From contig NZ_CP192507.1 of assembly GCF_050613145.1 (NCBI RefSeq), positions 3,100,001-3,164,000 of the forward strand: 64,000 nt of DNA, in the 5' to 3' direction. The notes beneath the pieces were generated by a model, which searched no databases, was not told where the DNA came from, and worked only from the letters and a program-made list of their open reading frames with translations. This document shows positions 39,221-49,160 of the stretch, one piece after another. The position numbers and the translations under genes are program-made. Within the stretch, counting starts at the first letter, position 1. The number at the start of each line of letters is the position of its first letter. Origin of the DNA: Lysinibacillus_B sp050613145. GTDB taxonomy: Bacteria > Bacillota > Bacilli > Bacillales_A > Planococcaceae.

Positions 39221-42200
39221 CTAATCCATTGAAGATGTCACAGTTATTGTTTTAACTGTATGTTTCAATTTGTTACCTGCACTATCTGTAATTTCATTAA
39301 TAGTTCTATCAACGATATTAAATTCTGCATTGTTTGGAACACCACCCTCTACAAAATCATCGTGTATTATAATAAGTCGAACCTTGTCTCCGTCAACTTC
39401 AACTGTAATTCTTGAACCGGCAGTTGTTTGTAAAGTTACTATTCCAAATGTAGTTTTTAGGGCATTACCACTCATACCTGCACCTGCAGTATCTAGCCCA
39501 ATCAAAGCATCAATTTGTGGGAAATAGATTTGATGCCCATCACTATCATTATATCTATCAACAAAAGCTCCAGCACTAGTATACATATTTACTGCTTCAC
39601 TATATGTTAATGTAAGTGTATCACCTGTCGTACTCCATATCTCATCACTTATTGATGCTACAACAAGAACTGGGCTGGCTTTGTCTAATGACGTAAATTC
39701 AGTAGTAGCTAGGTTGTTTCCAGCCAAATCAGTTAATGTTCCTTGAGTATATGTTAGAGTAGGCGTTTGATCTGTATCGTAATCCCCTTTCTCATCAAAT
39801 GTAATGTAGATTTCATTATCATCTGCTGTGCTACCTGTATCAAACCCTAAATTACTGTATCCACCAGTGATAGCGAAATTAGCTGCATTTACAGTAGTGT
39901 CTTTAATACCTTCACTAAGTGTAACTTTCAATCCGTCCAGTTTACCGTTAGCATCCCGATCTACGGTTTCTACATTTTTAATCGTATTTACTGAGGCAAT
40001 CGTTAATGCGATTTCACTCTCTGCTGTCTCATTATCATTGTCATCTTTAATATTTGTGACAGTAACTATAGTACCTGTTGAACCGACATCAGTCGACAAT
40101 TTCCCTGTCCATTTTGTACGCTCTGCATTCCATGTACCTTGCTCTTTGGCAATTTCTTGCCCATTAATGCTTAACTTATCAAATGATTGGATTGGCTCAC
40201 TAAATGTTAACTCAATGTTTTCACCTGCGGATGGTTGATTATCAGCATTTGTATCTTGAAGAACAGCTGCTGTGACAGTTGGTGTCTTACTTTCTTTCAC
40301 TGTTACTTGGAATGTTTTGGTTGTTGTTAAGCCTCCATGTCTAATCGTTGCCGTTAATGTCACCACGTCATCTTCATGATCTACATTGCTTCTAACTACT
40401 GTACCATCAGCTTGAATTGTCGCTCCATCCACTGTAGTAGATGACCATTCAATTGTTGCCCCTTCAAATTCTACCGGTAAAGAAAGTGCTGTTTTTACTT
40501 CTTGTAAAGACGGGTTAGCATTGCGAATCGCTACATCTGTTAAATTATTCGCAATCGCGTCAATAGCCGATGTATCAACGGTCGTTAAACTGGAGACTTT
40601 TGTATTAATTGCGTAATGACCAAAATTATCATACGCAATCGGTTGATCCGCTGCATTTTTCTTCACAACGATTACTGTATAATCTTGTCCTTGTACAATT
40701 GGGTTACCTGCACTATCCGTTGTAACGGCACCATTCCATTCAAAGGTTGTACCATTCACTGTGCCAATTGGATTACCTGCTGGCACATCATTTTGATTCC
40801 ATTCATCCCCAGTTAATAAGTAAATATCCTGTGAGGCAATATTAGCTAAATCTTTAAAATCCCAAACCACTTGTAGTGATGAGCCATTATGACGTGCTGT
40901 AATCACAGATGTAACATTATTCCCATATGTTGTATAGGAGAATTGTTGATAATAGCCAGCAAAGCCCGTACCTACTTTCCCGAGCACATCCACAAAATAC
41001 GTTGCATTCATTGATTGACCATCTTCATTAATGTGTACACGATAAATCCCTTCTCCCGTTTCAGGATTACTCGCATTTAACAACTTCATAAAGTTCGTTG
41101 TATCTAAGTCGTTTGGTTGATTTTTCGCTGACGCTACTTTAAATGTAAAGTCGCTATCATTCAGTTCTGGACCACCATATACATCATTTTTCGCAAATCG
41201 CTCTGCTTCTAAGAATTGACCATTACCGATATACGGGAAGTCTTCATTATATGGTCCTCCAGGTGCCGTGCTTCCTGCTCCAAGTAATGCTTCTTCCCAT
41301 GTTCCTTGGCTCGCTTGTGGTACTGGAGCTAAAATTAAAATATCTAACTTCACATCACCTACGAATGGGTGGATTTGATCAATGCTGATACTACCATCCA
41401 GGCCAACTGTCACATCAATCATTGCAATGTCATTGCCGTTTGCCACTGCAATCGTTGCTTTTCCAGGTCCAACCGACGAAATGGCCACTTTTCCATCGAC
41501 AATAGCTGCCGTTGCGACATGTGGATTATTGGTTGATACGGTTGTCCCTTTAATACCTAACGGGTTACGTAAGTTATTGGTTGTGTTGTCTGTTTGCGGC
41601 TGGAACGTTACGGATTTCCACATTGTATTACCTGAATCTATATACGGATTGCCTTGTGCATCTGTTACATCAGGTGTTAATGTGTCACCAAACTGTACTT
41701 TTTGGTTTGTGCCTAGTGTAATGACAGCAGTTTGATTGTCTGTCCATACAAGCGTCGCATTTTCACCATACCGATGATTTGTACCAAAGATAGCCTCGAA
41801 CGCTTTCTTACGATCTGCCGCGCTTAATGATTCATTAAAGAGAAGCGTGACCTCGTCGCCTGCTGATATTGCGCTACTATTGTCTTTATCATTCACCGTT
41901 ACGCTCACTAAATAAGGCGGTTTGGCTTCTAAAATGGTCGCGTCTATTGCCGCTTCTTTTGTCACTGAACCATTTGTCGCTGTGATGCCTAATACGACGG
42001 TATCATTGACATCATCGTTGTCACTGCGTGTTACATTTCCCGTCACATGGTCAACTGTAGCACCATCTATTGCTGTTACAGGTTTCCATGTAAAGGCTGT
42101 ACCGTTTGGACCTACTGCTTGTAATTCAAGTGGGGTTGACACTTGCTGGATACTTGGATTATCCTTTTTAATTTGCTCCGGTAGTAAAGCAATATCAACT

Positions 42201-44218
42201 GTGAGTTTTAATTGCTCTCCTGTCAATAACTGCCCTTTTTCATCAATCGCTTGTTTCACTTTTGCTGTCACTTCTGCTACATTGGTTGGTGTAATACCTT
42301 GAATATTTACTCCCTCGTACAGCTTCACTAACTCTTCTAAAGCTGGTGTTTGCTCAGCCTTAATTTTTTCTTGCGCTACTTCTAACGGGCGTTTAATCGT
42401 ATGTGTAATTTTTCCAGCACCATCAACTGTTACAATGATTTGTGCTTCTTTCAAAGATGGTACATCCTCTTTTACTGTAATAATAGCTGTACCGACACCT
42501 ACTGATTTAATCTTAATTTTCCCATCTTCAAGTGTAGCTGTTGCAACATTTGGATTGCTTGTTGTTACTGTTGTACCAATCATCCCAACAGCTAGCGAAT
42601 CTGCATTAGCTTCATCTACTACGTTATGTGTTTCCAGTATTTGCGATACAAATGGATTAGTATAACCACCTCCACTATTTTCACTTCCACCTGTTGATGG
42701 TGGTGTTGTTGGTGTCGTTGTTGGTGGTCTCACTATATCTGATGTATCTACAACTTCTCCAATTGGTGGTAGACCTCCTGTTGGAGAAGTAACTGCTTCT
42801 TGTGCTTCAACATTATCTGGCTTGATTAACGTACCAATTGTACTCTGTTGTGGCACAATTAACTGACTACCGTATTGCTTTGTCTCTACTTGTGGTAAGT
42901 GCGTTTGATTCTCTAGTGTGACTTTAATCGGTGTTTCAATCGTTAATTCGTTTGTATCCAGATTACCCTTCACAAAAACATCCTGGTTCCCCACAAAGTC
43001 AATCGCGCTAATTTTACCTACTACTTCAATTTCTGAAACATGATTCCCTACAGTAATCGCTGGTGTTTTATTATCTGTAATAATCTTGGTTTCATCGCGG
43101 TTCACGATGATTTCATCAGCCGTTGAATCTGATAATTGAACAACTGTTTCTCCCTCACGATTTGCTTGTCCTTCAACAATTAAGCGGCCGTCAATATCGA
43201 GTCCGCTAAAGCCGATATGCTGTTGGTCACCATTTTTAATAGTAACATCGCCAACCACTTGTCCATTCACTAGTTGGATATGATCTCCAACAACTGTAAT
43301 ATTCGCTTCGACTGTACTACCAGCTAAGTCTAACATCAGTGGATTATCTGCTGTGCCGCCATTTAATAACGCTAAATTGCGAATACCTACAACCTTTGTC
43401 CCAATTTTAATAAAGTCTAAATTGGCTTCGTTTAATGCAGCTAAATTTCGCGAATGTAGCAATGGCTGCAACTCTTTTTTAATATAGTAAACTTGACCGC
43501 CAATCGTCATTTTATTACCATCAATTGATGTAATCACATTTTCATCTGGTCTACGATTATCGCGATAATCGGTTGTCATTTCAGAGCGAATCGTAAAGGC
43601 CGCCATATTGGCACGTGTTACCGTTGCATTACCCCCATATGTTGTCGCTGTTTGACCAATTGTAATCCCTAAATCAAATAGCGTTTGAATATACGGGGCT
43701 GCCCAATCGGCTTTTAGTACATCTGTAAACGGCAACGTAATCGTAGAGGCAGGCTGTAGCTTATAGCCATTGACAATAATTTTTGCTATTTGGTTACGGG
43801 TAATAGGTGCATTCGGTTTGAATGTTCCATCTTGATAGCCATCTAGAATACCTTCCTCTTTTAATGCGGCAATGTAAGGGTAAGCCCAGTCACCTTTAGG
43901 TACATCCTTAAATGTGATATTGAATGGTTTATTCACGTCTAATCCTAGGTTCAGGGCTAAAATTTTTGCCGCCTGTGCACGTGTGAGTAGCCCCGTTGGA
44001 TTGAATGAACCATCTGAATATCCGTTGACAAAGCCACGTTCAAATAGTTCACTGACATATTCATAATAGTCAGAGCTTGCTTTTACATCTTTAAATACCG
44101 CCTCATTTGTATTGGCTTTCGTTGCTTCTGGCGCTACTACAGCAATTGCACTCGTTGCCATCACTGTAGCCATTGCTGTTTTAAAAATTTTGTCACTAAG
44201 CGCGTTACTATTTTTCAT
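39221..44218 (-). CDS. giant SLH-domain surface protein with Ig-like repeats
   Basis: 1665 residues. Signal peptide (~1-37, ending VVAPEATKA), three SLH domains (about 38-92, 100-153, 162-214; motifs ITFKDVPKGDWAYPYI, TRNQIAKII) that bind pyruvylated secondary wall polymer, then a repetitive beta region (~220-460), a Thr/Pro/Gly linker (TTTPTTPPSTGG), and many Ig/Big-like repeats: two copies of a VATA.LEDGKI.I.SVG.G.A.ITV unit, two of DATILLP...NPSLQEV...V.RS..D..DD.V.L.AT, and several L.FSE.(I/L) units. Start at 44218, since AAGGAGG is 6 nt upstream (an ATG at 44224 touches it). The reading frame stops at 39221, but coding sense continues (see the tail). SARP-type promoter upstream. Confidence 0.9.
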   Translation of the reverse strand: MKNSNALSDKIFKTAMATVMATSAIAVVAPEATKANTNEAVFKDVKASSDYYEYVSELFERGFVNGYSDGSFNPTGLLTRAQAAKILALNLGLDVNKPFNITFKDVPKGDWAYPYIAALKEEGILDGYQDGTFKPNAPITRNQIAKIIVNGYKLQPASTITLPFTDVLKADWAAPYIQTLFDLGITIGQTATTYGGNATVTRANMAAFTIRSEMTTDYRDNRRPDENVITSIDGNKMTIGGQVYYIKKELQPLLHSRNLAALNEANLDFIKIGTKVVGIRNLALLNGGTADNPLMLDLAGSTVEANITVVGDHIQLVNGQVVGDVTIKNGDQQHIGFSGLDIDGRLIVEGQANREGETVVQLSDSTADEIIVNRDETKIITDNKTPAITVGNHVSEIEVVGKISAIDFVGNQDVFVKGNLDTNELTIETPIKVTLENQTHLPQVETKQYGSQLIVPQQSTIGTLIKPDNVEAQEAVTSPTGGLPPIGEVVDTSDIVRPPTTTPTTPPSTGGSENSGGGYTNPFVSQILETHNVVDEANADSLAVGMIGTTVTTSNPNVATATLEDGKIKIKSVGVGTAIITVKEDVPSLKEAQIIVTVDGAGKITHTIKRPLEVAQEKIKAEQTPALEELVKLYEGVNIQGITPTNVAEVTAKVKQAIDEKGQLLTGEQLKLTVDIALLPEQIKKDNPSIQQVSTPLELQAVGPNGTAFTWKPVTAIDGATVDHVTGNVTRSDNDDVNDTVVLGITATNGSVTKEAAIDATILEAKPPYLVSVTVNDKDNSSAISAGDEVTLLFNESLSAADRKKAFEAIFGTNHRYGENATLVWTDNQTAVITLGTNQKVQFGDTLTPDVTDAQGNPYIDSGNTMWKSVTFQPQTDNTTNNLRNPLGIKGTTVSTNNPHVATAAIVDGKVAISSVGPGKATIAVANGNDIAMIDVTVGLDGSISIDQIHPFVGDVKLDILILAPVPQASQGTWEEALLGAGSTAPGGPYNEDFPYIGNGQFLEAERFAKNDVYGGPELNDSDFTFKVASAKNQPNDLDTTNFMKLLNASNPETGEGIYRVHINEDGQSMNATYFVDVLGKVGTGFAGYYQQFSYTTYGNNVTSVITARHNGSSLQVVWDFKDLANIASQDIYLLTGDEWNQNDVPAGNPIGTVNGTTFEWNGAVTTDSAGNPIVQGQDYTVIVVKKNAADQPIAYDNFGHYAINTKVSSLTTVDTSAIDAIANNLTDVAIRNANPSLQEVKTALSLPVEFEGATIEWSSTTVDGATIQADGTVVRSNVDHEDDVVTLTATIRHGGLTTTKTFQVTVKESKTPTVTAAVLQDTNADNQPSAGENIELTFSEPIQSFDKLSINGQEIAKEQGTWNAERTKWTGKLSTDVGSTGTIVTVTNIKDDNDNETAESEIALTIASVNTIKNVETVDRDANGKLDGLKVTLSEGIKDTTVNAANFAITGGYSNLGFDTGSTADDNEIYITFDEKGDYDTDQTPTLTYTQGTLTDLAGNNLATTEFTSLDKASPVLVVASISDEIWSTTGDTLTLTYSEAVNMYTSAGAFVDRYNDSDGHQIYFPQIDALIGLDTAGAGMSGNALKTTFGIVTLQTTAGSRITVEVDGDKVRLIIIHDDFVEGGVPNNAEFNIVDRTINEITDSAGNKLKHTVKTITVTSSMD

Positions 44219-44396
44219 ATACATCCTCCTTTTATCCCTAATAAAATAGCCCCTTTAATAATCTAAAGTACTCACAATGACAACCTACCTTTACAATTTG
44301 TCACATATGATTTTGCTCCTAGTTCGATAAAGGTAGATAGGAATACAAAATGAACTTTTAAAATAGGACAATCTTAAGGAAAGTTAATATAGCTAC

Positions 44397-44431
44397 AGTA
44401 TAAAAATTACTGTTAAACAAAATCTGAACAT
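44397..44431 (-). promoter_or_regulatory. SARP-type promoter of the SLH protein
   Basis: Minus strand: ATGTTCA (44431-44425), 4 bp, TTGTTTA (44420-44414), 11 bp, TATACT (44402-44397). Leader about 170 nt. Divergent from the promoter at 44453-44487. Confidence 0.78.
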
Positions 44432-44452
44432 CCCATAAAAAAATCTATTCAT

Positions 44453-44487
44453 TTGTTCAGTTTTTGTATAGTGAAAAATTTTATAGT
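44453..44487 (+). promoter_or_regulatory. SARP-type promoter of the 53-residue membrane protein
   Basis: Plus strand: TTGTTCA (44453-44459), 4 bp, TTGTATA (44464-44470), 11 bp, TATAGT (44482-44487). Leader about 32 nt to the ATG at 44526. Confidence 0.78.
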
Positions 44488-44525
44488 AAAGTCATTATAG
44501 AAATACAAGTATTGGAGATTAGTGT

Positions 44526-44687
44526 ATGTACGTTTATTTCATCATGATTATGATTGTTGGAACCGTTGGAATTTTAATTATCCGAATGGGGCGAATCAGA
44601 AAAAAACGGCTCACCAAAAAAAGAATGATGCTAGAGCGGCTAGCGCATTTATTAAAAGCAAACAAGAAAAATATCCATAAAAAATAA
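44526..44687 (+). CDS. 53-residue single-span membrane protein
   Basis: Sequence begins MYVYFIMIMIVGTVGILIIR: one membrane helix at about 2-19, followed by a strongly basic tail (RIRKKRLTKKRMM...KANKKNIHKK). TTGGAG is 8 nt before the ATG. It lies between the divergent SLH gene and the convergent kinase gene, and has its own SARP-type promoter. Coding support is the ribosome site, promoter and membrane/basic layout; no family recognised. It could modulate the membrane kinase or the surface protein export, but that is only inferred. Confidence 0.7.
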   Translation: MYVYFIMIMIVGTVGILIIRMGRIRKKRLTKKRMMLERLAHLLKANKKNIHKK

Positions 44688-44691
44688 AAAG

Positions 44692-44722
44692 GCTATATTC
44701 AAGCAAAAAACTTGAATATAGC
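44692..44722. terminator. hairpin ending the kinase gene (and the small + gene)
   Basis: Arms GCTATATTCAAG (44692-44703) and CTTGAATATAGC (44711-44722). Minus-strand tail CTTTTTATTTTTT is strong, plus-strand tail weak. Confidence 0.78.
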
Positions 44723-44784
44723 TCTTACATTTATACTTATATATAAAGTTATTTGTACAGTAAGAGAAGTACTATAGATTCCCT

Positions 44785-47700
44785 CTAAGTTGGAATCAAA
44801 ATCTTCACAACTGTTCCTTTGCCTTCCTCACTCTTTAGCTGAAATGAAGCATTTTTGATTAATCTAATTTTCTTCAACGGATTTGCAAAGCCTATACGTG
44901 TTCCACCTTCTGTTAATAGCGTTTTCTGGGTAGCTTGTGGGATACCGACACCGTTATCAGCTACTATAATGGTGATAAAGTCTCCATCCCGCTTCACGGT
45001 GATTTTCACTGTCCCTCCTTCTTTTCGTTTAGAGATACCATGGAAAACAGCATTTTCAACAATCGGCTGAATCGTTAAAGCCGGGAGCTGTAATTCGATT
45101 TCTTCATCAATATCGTACGCCACTTCAAGTCGATGACCAAAGCGTAGTTGCTCGATATATAAATAAGCTTTTACAAGTTCGATTTCATTCTCAATTGGTA
45201 CATACGAATGACGATAATGTACGCTAAGTTTGGCACGGAAATAAGTCGATAAACATTCTAATGCTTCACGCATTTTACTAGCATCTGTATAACTCAATGC
45301 AATAATCGTATTTAACGTATTATAAATAAAATGTGGCGTTATTTGGGCGTATAAATAATTCATCTCTGCTTCGACAGCTTCCTGGGCAGAATGCTTCATT
45401 GCTACTAATGACTCCAAACGAATATTTAATTCATCCATTACAATAGGCTTTTGCATATAATCATTCGCTCCAACTTGCAAGCTCATCAATAAGTCTGTAT
45501 GTTTCGTCACCGCTGTTAAGACGATAATCGGTAGTTCTAAAACGTCATATAACTTTCGCACTTCTTTACATAATTCGTAGCCCGACATACCGCGCATCAT
45601 TAAATCAACAACCATTATGTCAATCTTTTCATTTTTCACATAGTCTAGTGCATCCTCACCATTATCAACTGCGATAATGCTATAATCTTGTTTCCCTAAC
45701 ATATCAATCAATACTTTCAAATTCACATGTGAATCATCTACAACAAGTATCGTTTTTCCAACTCCCAACTGCTTAAACGGTAGCGGTAACATAAATCCTT
45801 CTATAATCTTTTCCCGCTCTAACACTCCTTCTATTTGCTCATCCGTAGCAATTGGCATTGTTACTGTAAAGACAGAACCAATCCCTACTTTACTTTCAAC
45901 AGAGATAGTACCATTTAATGTTTCTACTATATTTTTCGTAATGCTTAACCCTAAGCCTAACCCTTCTGCCCCCTGCGTTTGCTTAGCACGATAAAAACTA
46001 TCAAAAATATGCGTTAAATCTTGCGCTGAAATCCCTATCCCTTGATCGATGACTTGCAGCTGAATTACTTCACCTATTTTTGTTCCCTTTACAACGATTT
46101 CACCATACGTTGAATATTTCACCGCATTCGTCAGTAAATTATAAAGCACTTGCTTCAAGCGCAATTCATCCGTATACATCGGTGGCAAGTTATCTTTTAG
46201 CTCACAGCGTAGTTCAAGCCGCTTACTTCTCGGAATAACATAACGAACTTCCTCCATTACGTCCTTCACTATTTCTACACATACCGCACGTTTTGAAACA
46301 CCCAACTCACCCGTTACATAGCTTGATGAATATAATAACTCGTCTACTAAATGCGTCATGCGCTGACTGATGTTATGAATAAGCATGACATTTTCCTGTT
46401 GCTCTCGTTTTAAAGGTCCCTGCACCCCTTCCATCAAGGTCTTTGAAATATTCAAAATACCATTTAGCGGCGTGCGTAATTCATGTGATGTCTTTATTAA
46501 AAATTCGTCCTTCATTTCATTATGAATTAACAATTCCTTAGACAATGCCTCCGCCCTCTCATAAGCAGCATTGGCCCGATAGCTAAGTAGTGCTGAAAAG
46601 CTACCTAAAAGAAATAAAAACTGAAATAAACGTAAATAATCTATTTGAATATTCGTGAGATAAGTGAATAAAATCGTTCCGTAATATAGTAAAAATGCGA
46701 TAAACACCATGACAATATAGGTCGATTCTTTTACTCGACTCACAACCATACGAATTAGTATCGTTAAATTGTATATAAGTACGATCATTGTTGTAAATGT
46801 AAGAACATGTTCGACTCTTTTAAGCAAGCTATACTCGATATTACCTTTTGTATAAATAAACAAAATATAAAAAATAGCACACTGCAAAATGACTAAACCA
46901 ATAATCATACGTCTCATGTTTTTCGATAATTTCTCAGGATATATTTGTTCAATGAAATACGTAAAACACACACTCATTATTGATGCAAACAATAGCTGAA
47001 AGTTTTTTTGCCATATATAATCTAAGTACGGGAATACATAAAAGAATAGTTTTTGTCCTAATAACGATATATAAGCACCAAAGAACAATATAAATAAACC
47101 AAAGTACAATTCCTCAAGGCGTTTTCGATTTTGCCAATAAGAGACGATATAAATAAGCCCCATTACAACACAGGCAACAAGTGTAAACACTTCTACCAAA
47201 ATTTTTGCTCTATACTCTGATTGAACGGCTTTTTTCGTACCAAATTGAACCGAATTTGTAATACCTGCGCTTTCAAATAATCCATTGGTTACACGAATCA
47301 TAATATGTAAAGTTTGATTTTCACTGTGCCCAACGACTACATACTTCTCGTCGTTTTCCGCATTCAAATAAGATACTATTTTTGATGGATTTCCCTTTAA
47401 ACCATTACTTTTCCCGTTAATAAATACTTCATTTACTTGCCGGATTCGCTGAATATATAGTGCATATTCACCATCAGTCGGCACTTCCACTTCAATCGCA
47501 TACGTACCAACTTCTATTCCTTCTTCATTAGCTTTCACATAATCAGGCCAATTATCATGCGGAACTGCTACATCCACACGATTAGCCTCATACTTAGTGA
47601 GTTGCTCATCTGGACTAATTAATATATTCGGATAAAATGCCCATGTTCCATCTAATTGAACAACTTCATCATTTTCTACATTTTCTTTAGATAAACTAAA

Positions 47701-47811
47701 CTTCCCTTTATCAACAACAGTGGCCATTTTTATATTATGGCTTGTGAACATGCCAATGGTTAAAAAGATAACACTTACTGTTATTAATGTATAAAAGATT
47801 TTTTTTGACAT
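44785..47811 (-). CDS. hybrid sensor kinase with two kinase cores (7TMR-DISM, HisKA, REC, LytS-type)
   Basis: 1008 residues. Membrane helix ~5-23; extracytoplasmic beta domain ~40-195 (LDGTWAFYPNILISP, VNEVFINGKSNGLKGNPSKI), like a carbohydrate-binding jelly roll; seven-helix block ~205-410 of 7TMR-DISM type; HisKA with HELRTPL at ~442; HATPase ~555-660 (NLLTNAVKYS, DQGIGIS, GLGLGLSI); receiver ~685-800 with Asp in MVVDLMMRG (~735); then a second, LytS/His_kinase-type phosphotransfer domain (ITPHFIYNTLNTI, ~824) and a second ATPase domain (QPIVENAVFHGI, ADNGVGIP) to the end. Start 47811: AGGG is 6 nt upstream; an earlier GTG has no site. Likely partner of the SARP regulator at 36906. Confidence 0.9.
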   Translation of the reverse strand: MSKKIFYTLITVSVIFLTIGMFTSHNIKMATVVDKGKFSLSKENVENDEVVQLDGTWAFYPNILISPDEQLTKYEANRVDVAVPHDNWPDYVKANEEGIEVGTYAIEVEVPTDGEYALYIQRIRQVNEVFINGKSNGLKGNPSKIVSYLNAENDEKYVVVGHSENQTLHIMIRVTNGLFESAGITNSVQFGTKKAVQSEYRAKILVEVFTLVACVVMGLIYIVSYWQNRKRLEELYFGLFILFFGAYISLLGQKLFFYVFPYLDYIWQKNFQLLFASIMSVCFTYFIEQIYPEKLSKNMRRMIIGLVILQCAIFYILFIYTKGNIEYSLLKRVEHVLTFTTMIVLIYNLTILIRMVVSRVKESTYIVMVFIAFLLYYGTILFTYLTNIQIDYLRLFQFLFLLGSFSALLSYRANAAYERAEALSKELLIHNEMKDEFLIKTSHELRTPLNGILNISKTLMEGVQGPLKREQQENVMLIHNISQRMTHLVDELLYSSSYVTGELGVSKRAVCVEIVKDVMEEVRYVIPRSKRLELRCELKDNLPPMYTDELRLKQVLYNLLTNAVKYSTYGEIVVKGTKIGEVIQLQVIDQGIGISAQDLTHIFDSFYRAKQTQGAEGLGLGLSITKNIVETLNGTISVESKVGIGSVFTVTMPIATDEQIEGVLEREKIIEGFMLPLPFKQLGVGKTILVVDDSHVNLKVLIDMLGKQDYSIIAVDNGEDALDYVKNEKIDIMVVDLMMRGMSGYELCKEVRKLYDVLELPIIVLTAVTKHTDLLMSLQVGANDYMQKPIVMDELNIRLESLVAMKHSAQEAVEAEMNYLYAQITPHFIYNTLNTIIALSYTDASKMREALECLSTYFRAKLSVHYRHSYVPIENEIELVKAYLYIEQLRFGHRLEVAYDIDEEIELQLPALTIQPIVENAVFHGISKRKEGGTVKITVKRDGDFITIIVADNGVGIPQATQKTLLTEGGTRIGFANPLKKIRLIKNASFQLKSEEGKGTVVKILIPT

Positions 47812-47860
47812 AACAATCCCTAAATCCCCCACTACAATGATTTATTACCAATTATTATAA

Positions 47861-47898
47861 CAAAAAAGAGTTAACCCGATGTTATTCGAGTTAACTCT
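47861..47898 (-). terminator. glutamate dehydrogenase terminator
   Basis: Arms AGAGTTAAC (47867-47875) and GTTAACTCT (47890-47898); minus-strand tail TTTTTTG. Confidence 0.85.
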
Positions 47899-47915
47899 TC
47901 TCTATTATATAATAA

Positions 47916-49160
47916 TTAAACCCATCCACGGAAGCGGGATGCTTCTGCTGTACGACGCACACCAACCATGTATGCCGCTAAGCGCATGTTAATGTTACGA
48001 TTTGTTGCTGTTGTGTAGACGTTTTCGAATGCATCTACCATTTTACGATATAATTTTTCGCGCACTTCTTCTTCTGTCCAGTAGTAACCTTGGTTGTTTT
48101 GTACCCATTCAAAGTAAGATACTGTTACACCACCAGCTGACGCCAATACGTCCGGTACTAACAGAATGTCACGCTCTGTTAAAATTTTTGTAGCTTCTGC
48201 TGTTGTTGGACCATTCGCCGCCTCAACTACAATGTTTGCTTTAATATTATGTGCATTTTCTGCAGTAATTTGATTTTCAATTGCAGCTGGCACTAAAATA
48301 TCACAATCAAGCTCTAAAAGCTCTTTGTTTGTAATTGTATTTTCAAATAACGTTGTCACTGTACCAAACGAATCGCGACGATCAAGTAAATAGTCAATAT
48401 CTAAACCGTTCGGATCATGTAGTGCACCGTAAGCATCTGAAATACCGATTACTTTCGCGCCTAAATCACTCATAAATTTCGCTAAGAAGCTTCCTGCGTT
48501 ACCGAAGCCTTGAATAACAACACGCGCTCCTTTAATATCAATACCGCGTTTTTTTGCTGCCTCTTGAATAACAATTGTTACCCCTTCAGCTGTTGCACGG
48601 TCACGACCTTGCGAACCACCTAGTACGATTGGTTTACCTGTAATAAAACCTGGTGAGTTAAATTCATCCATGCGACTATACTCATCCATCATCCATGCCA
48701 TAATTTGTGCATTTGTAAATACGTCTGGAGCCGGAATATCTTTCGTTGGTCCGACGATTTGGCTCACTGCACGTACATATCCGCGACTTAAACGTTCTAG
48801 TTCACCCATTGACATTTGGCGCGGGTCACAAATAATACCACCCTTACCACCACCATATGGAAGATCTACAATACCGCATTTTAATGTCATCCACATAGAA
48901 AGTGCTTTTACTTCTTCTTCACTGACCATTGGATGGAAGCGTACCCCACCTTTTGTTGGTCCTACAGCATCAGAGTGTTGTGCACGGTAACCAGTGAACA
49001 CTTTCGTTGTACCATCGTCCATTTTTACAGGAATACGCACTGTTAATAAACGAAGTGGTTCTTTTAATAATTCATACATCCCTTCGTCGTACCCTAACTT
49101 GCCTAGTGCATCTTTAATAACATCCTGTGTTGAAGTAAATAGGTTTAAATTCTCAGCCAT
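47916..49160 (-). CDS. NAD-type glutamate dehydrogenase (RocG/GudB class)
   Basis: 414 residues. Catabolic glutamate dehydrogenase making 2-oxoglutarate and ammonium. Visible: substrate lysines in GPTKGGVRFHP and MTLKCGIVDLPYGGGKGG, catalytic Asp in PAPDVFT, and the nucleotide fold GARVVIQGFGNAGSFLAK. Start at 49160 because AGAGG lies 8 nt upstream; the frame runs 16 codons further. The proline/arginine-pathway gene pruA lies upstream on the same strand, so the pair takes glutamate semialdehyde to 2-oxoglutarate, though a 226-bp gap suggests separate promoters. RocG versus GudB cannot be fixed by sequence alone. Confidence 0.94.
   Translation of the reverse strand: MAENLNLFTSTQDVIKDALGKLGYDEGMYELLKEPLRLLTVRIPVKMDDGTTKVFTGYRAQHSDAVGPTKGGVRFHPMVSEEEVKALSMWMTLKCGIVDLPYGGGKGGIICDPRQMSMGELERLSRGYVRAVSQIVGPTKDIPAPDVFTNAQIMAWMMDEYSRMDEFNSPGFITGKPIVLGGSQGRDRATAEGVTIVIQEAAKKRGIDIKGARVVIQGFGNAGSFLAKFMSDLGAKVIGISDAYGALHDPNGLDIDYLLDRRDSFGTVTTLFENTITNKELLELDCDILVPAAIENQITAENAHNIKANIVVEAANGPTTAEATKILTERDILLVPDVLASAGGVTVSYFEWVQNNQGYYWTEEEVREKLYRKMVDAFENVYTTATNRNINMRLAAYMVGVRRTAEASRFRGWV

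Noticed and set aside
39270..42665. Several plus-strand frames opposite the SLH gene
   Set aside because: Shadow frames of the repetitive Thr/Ser/Val-rich coding strand, without ribosome sites.
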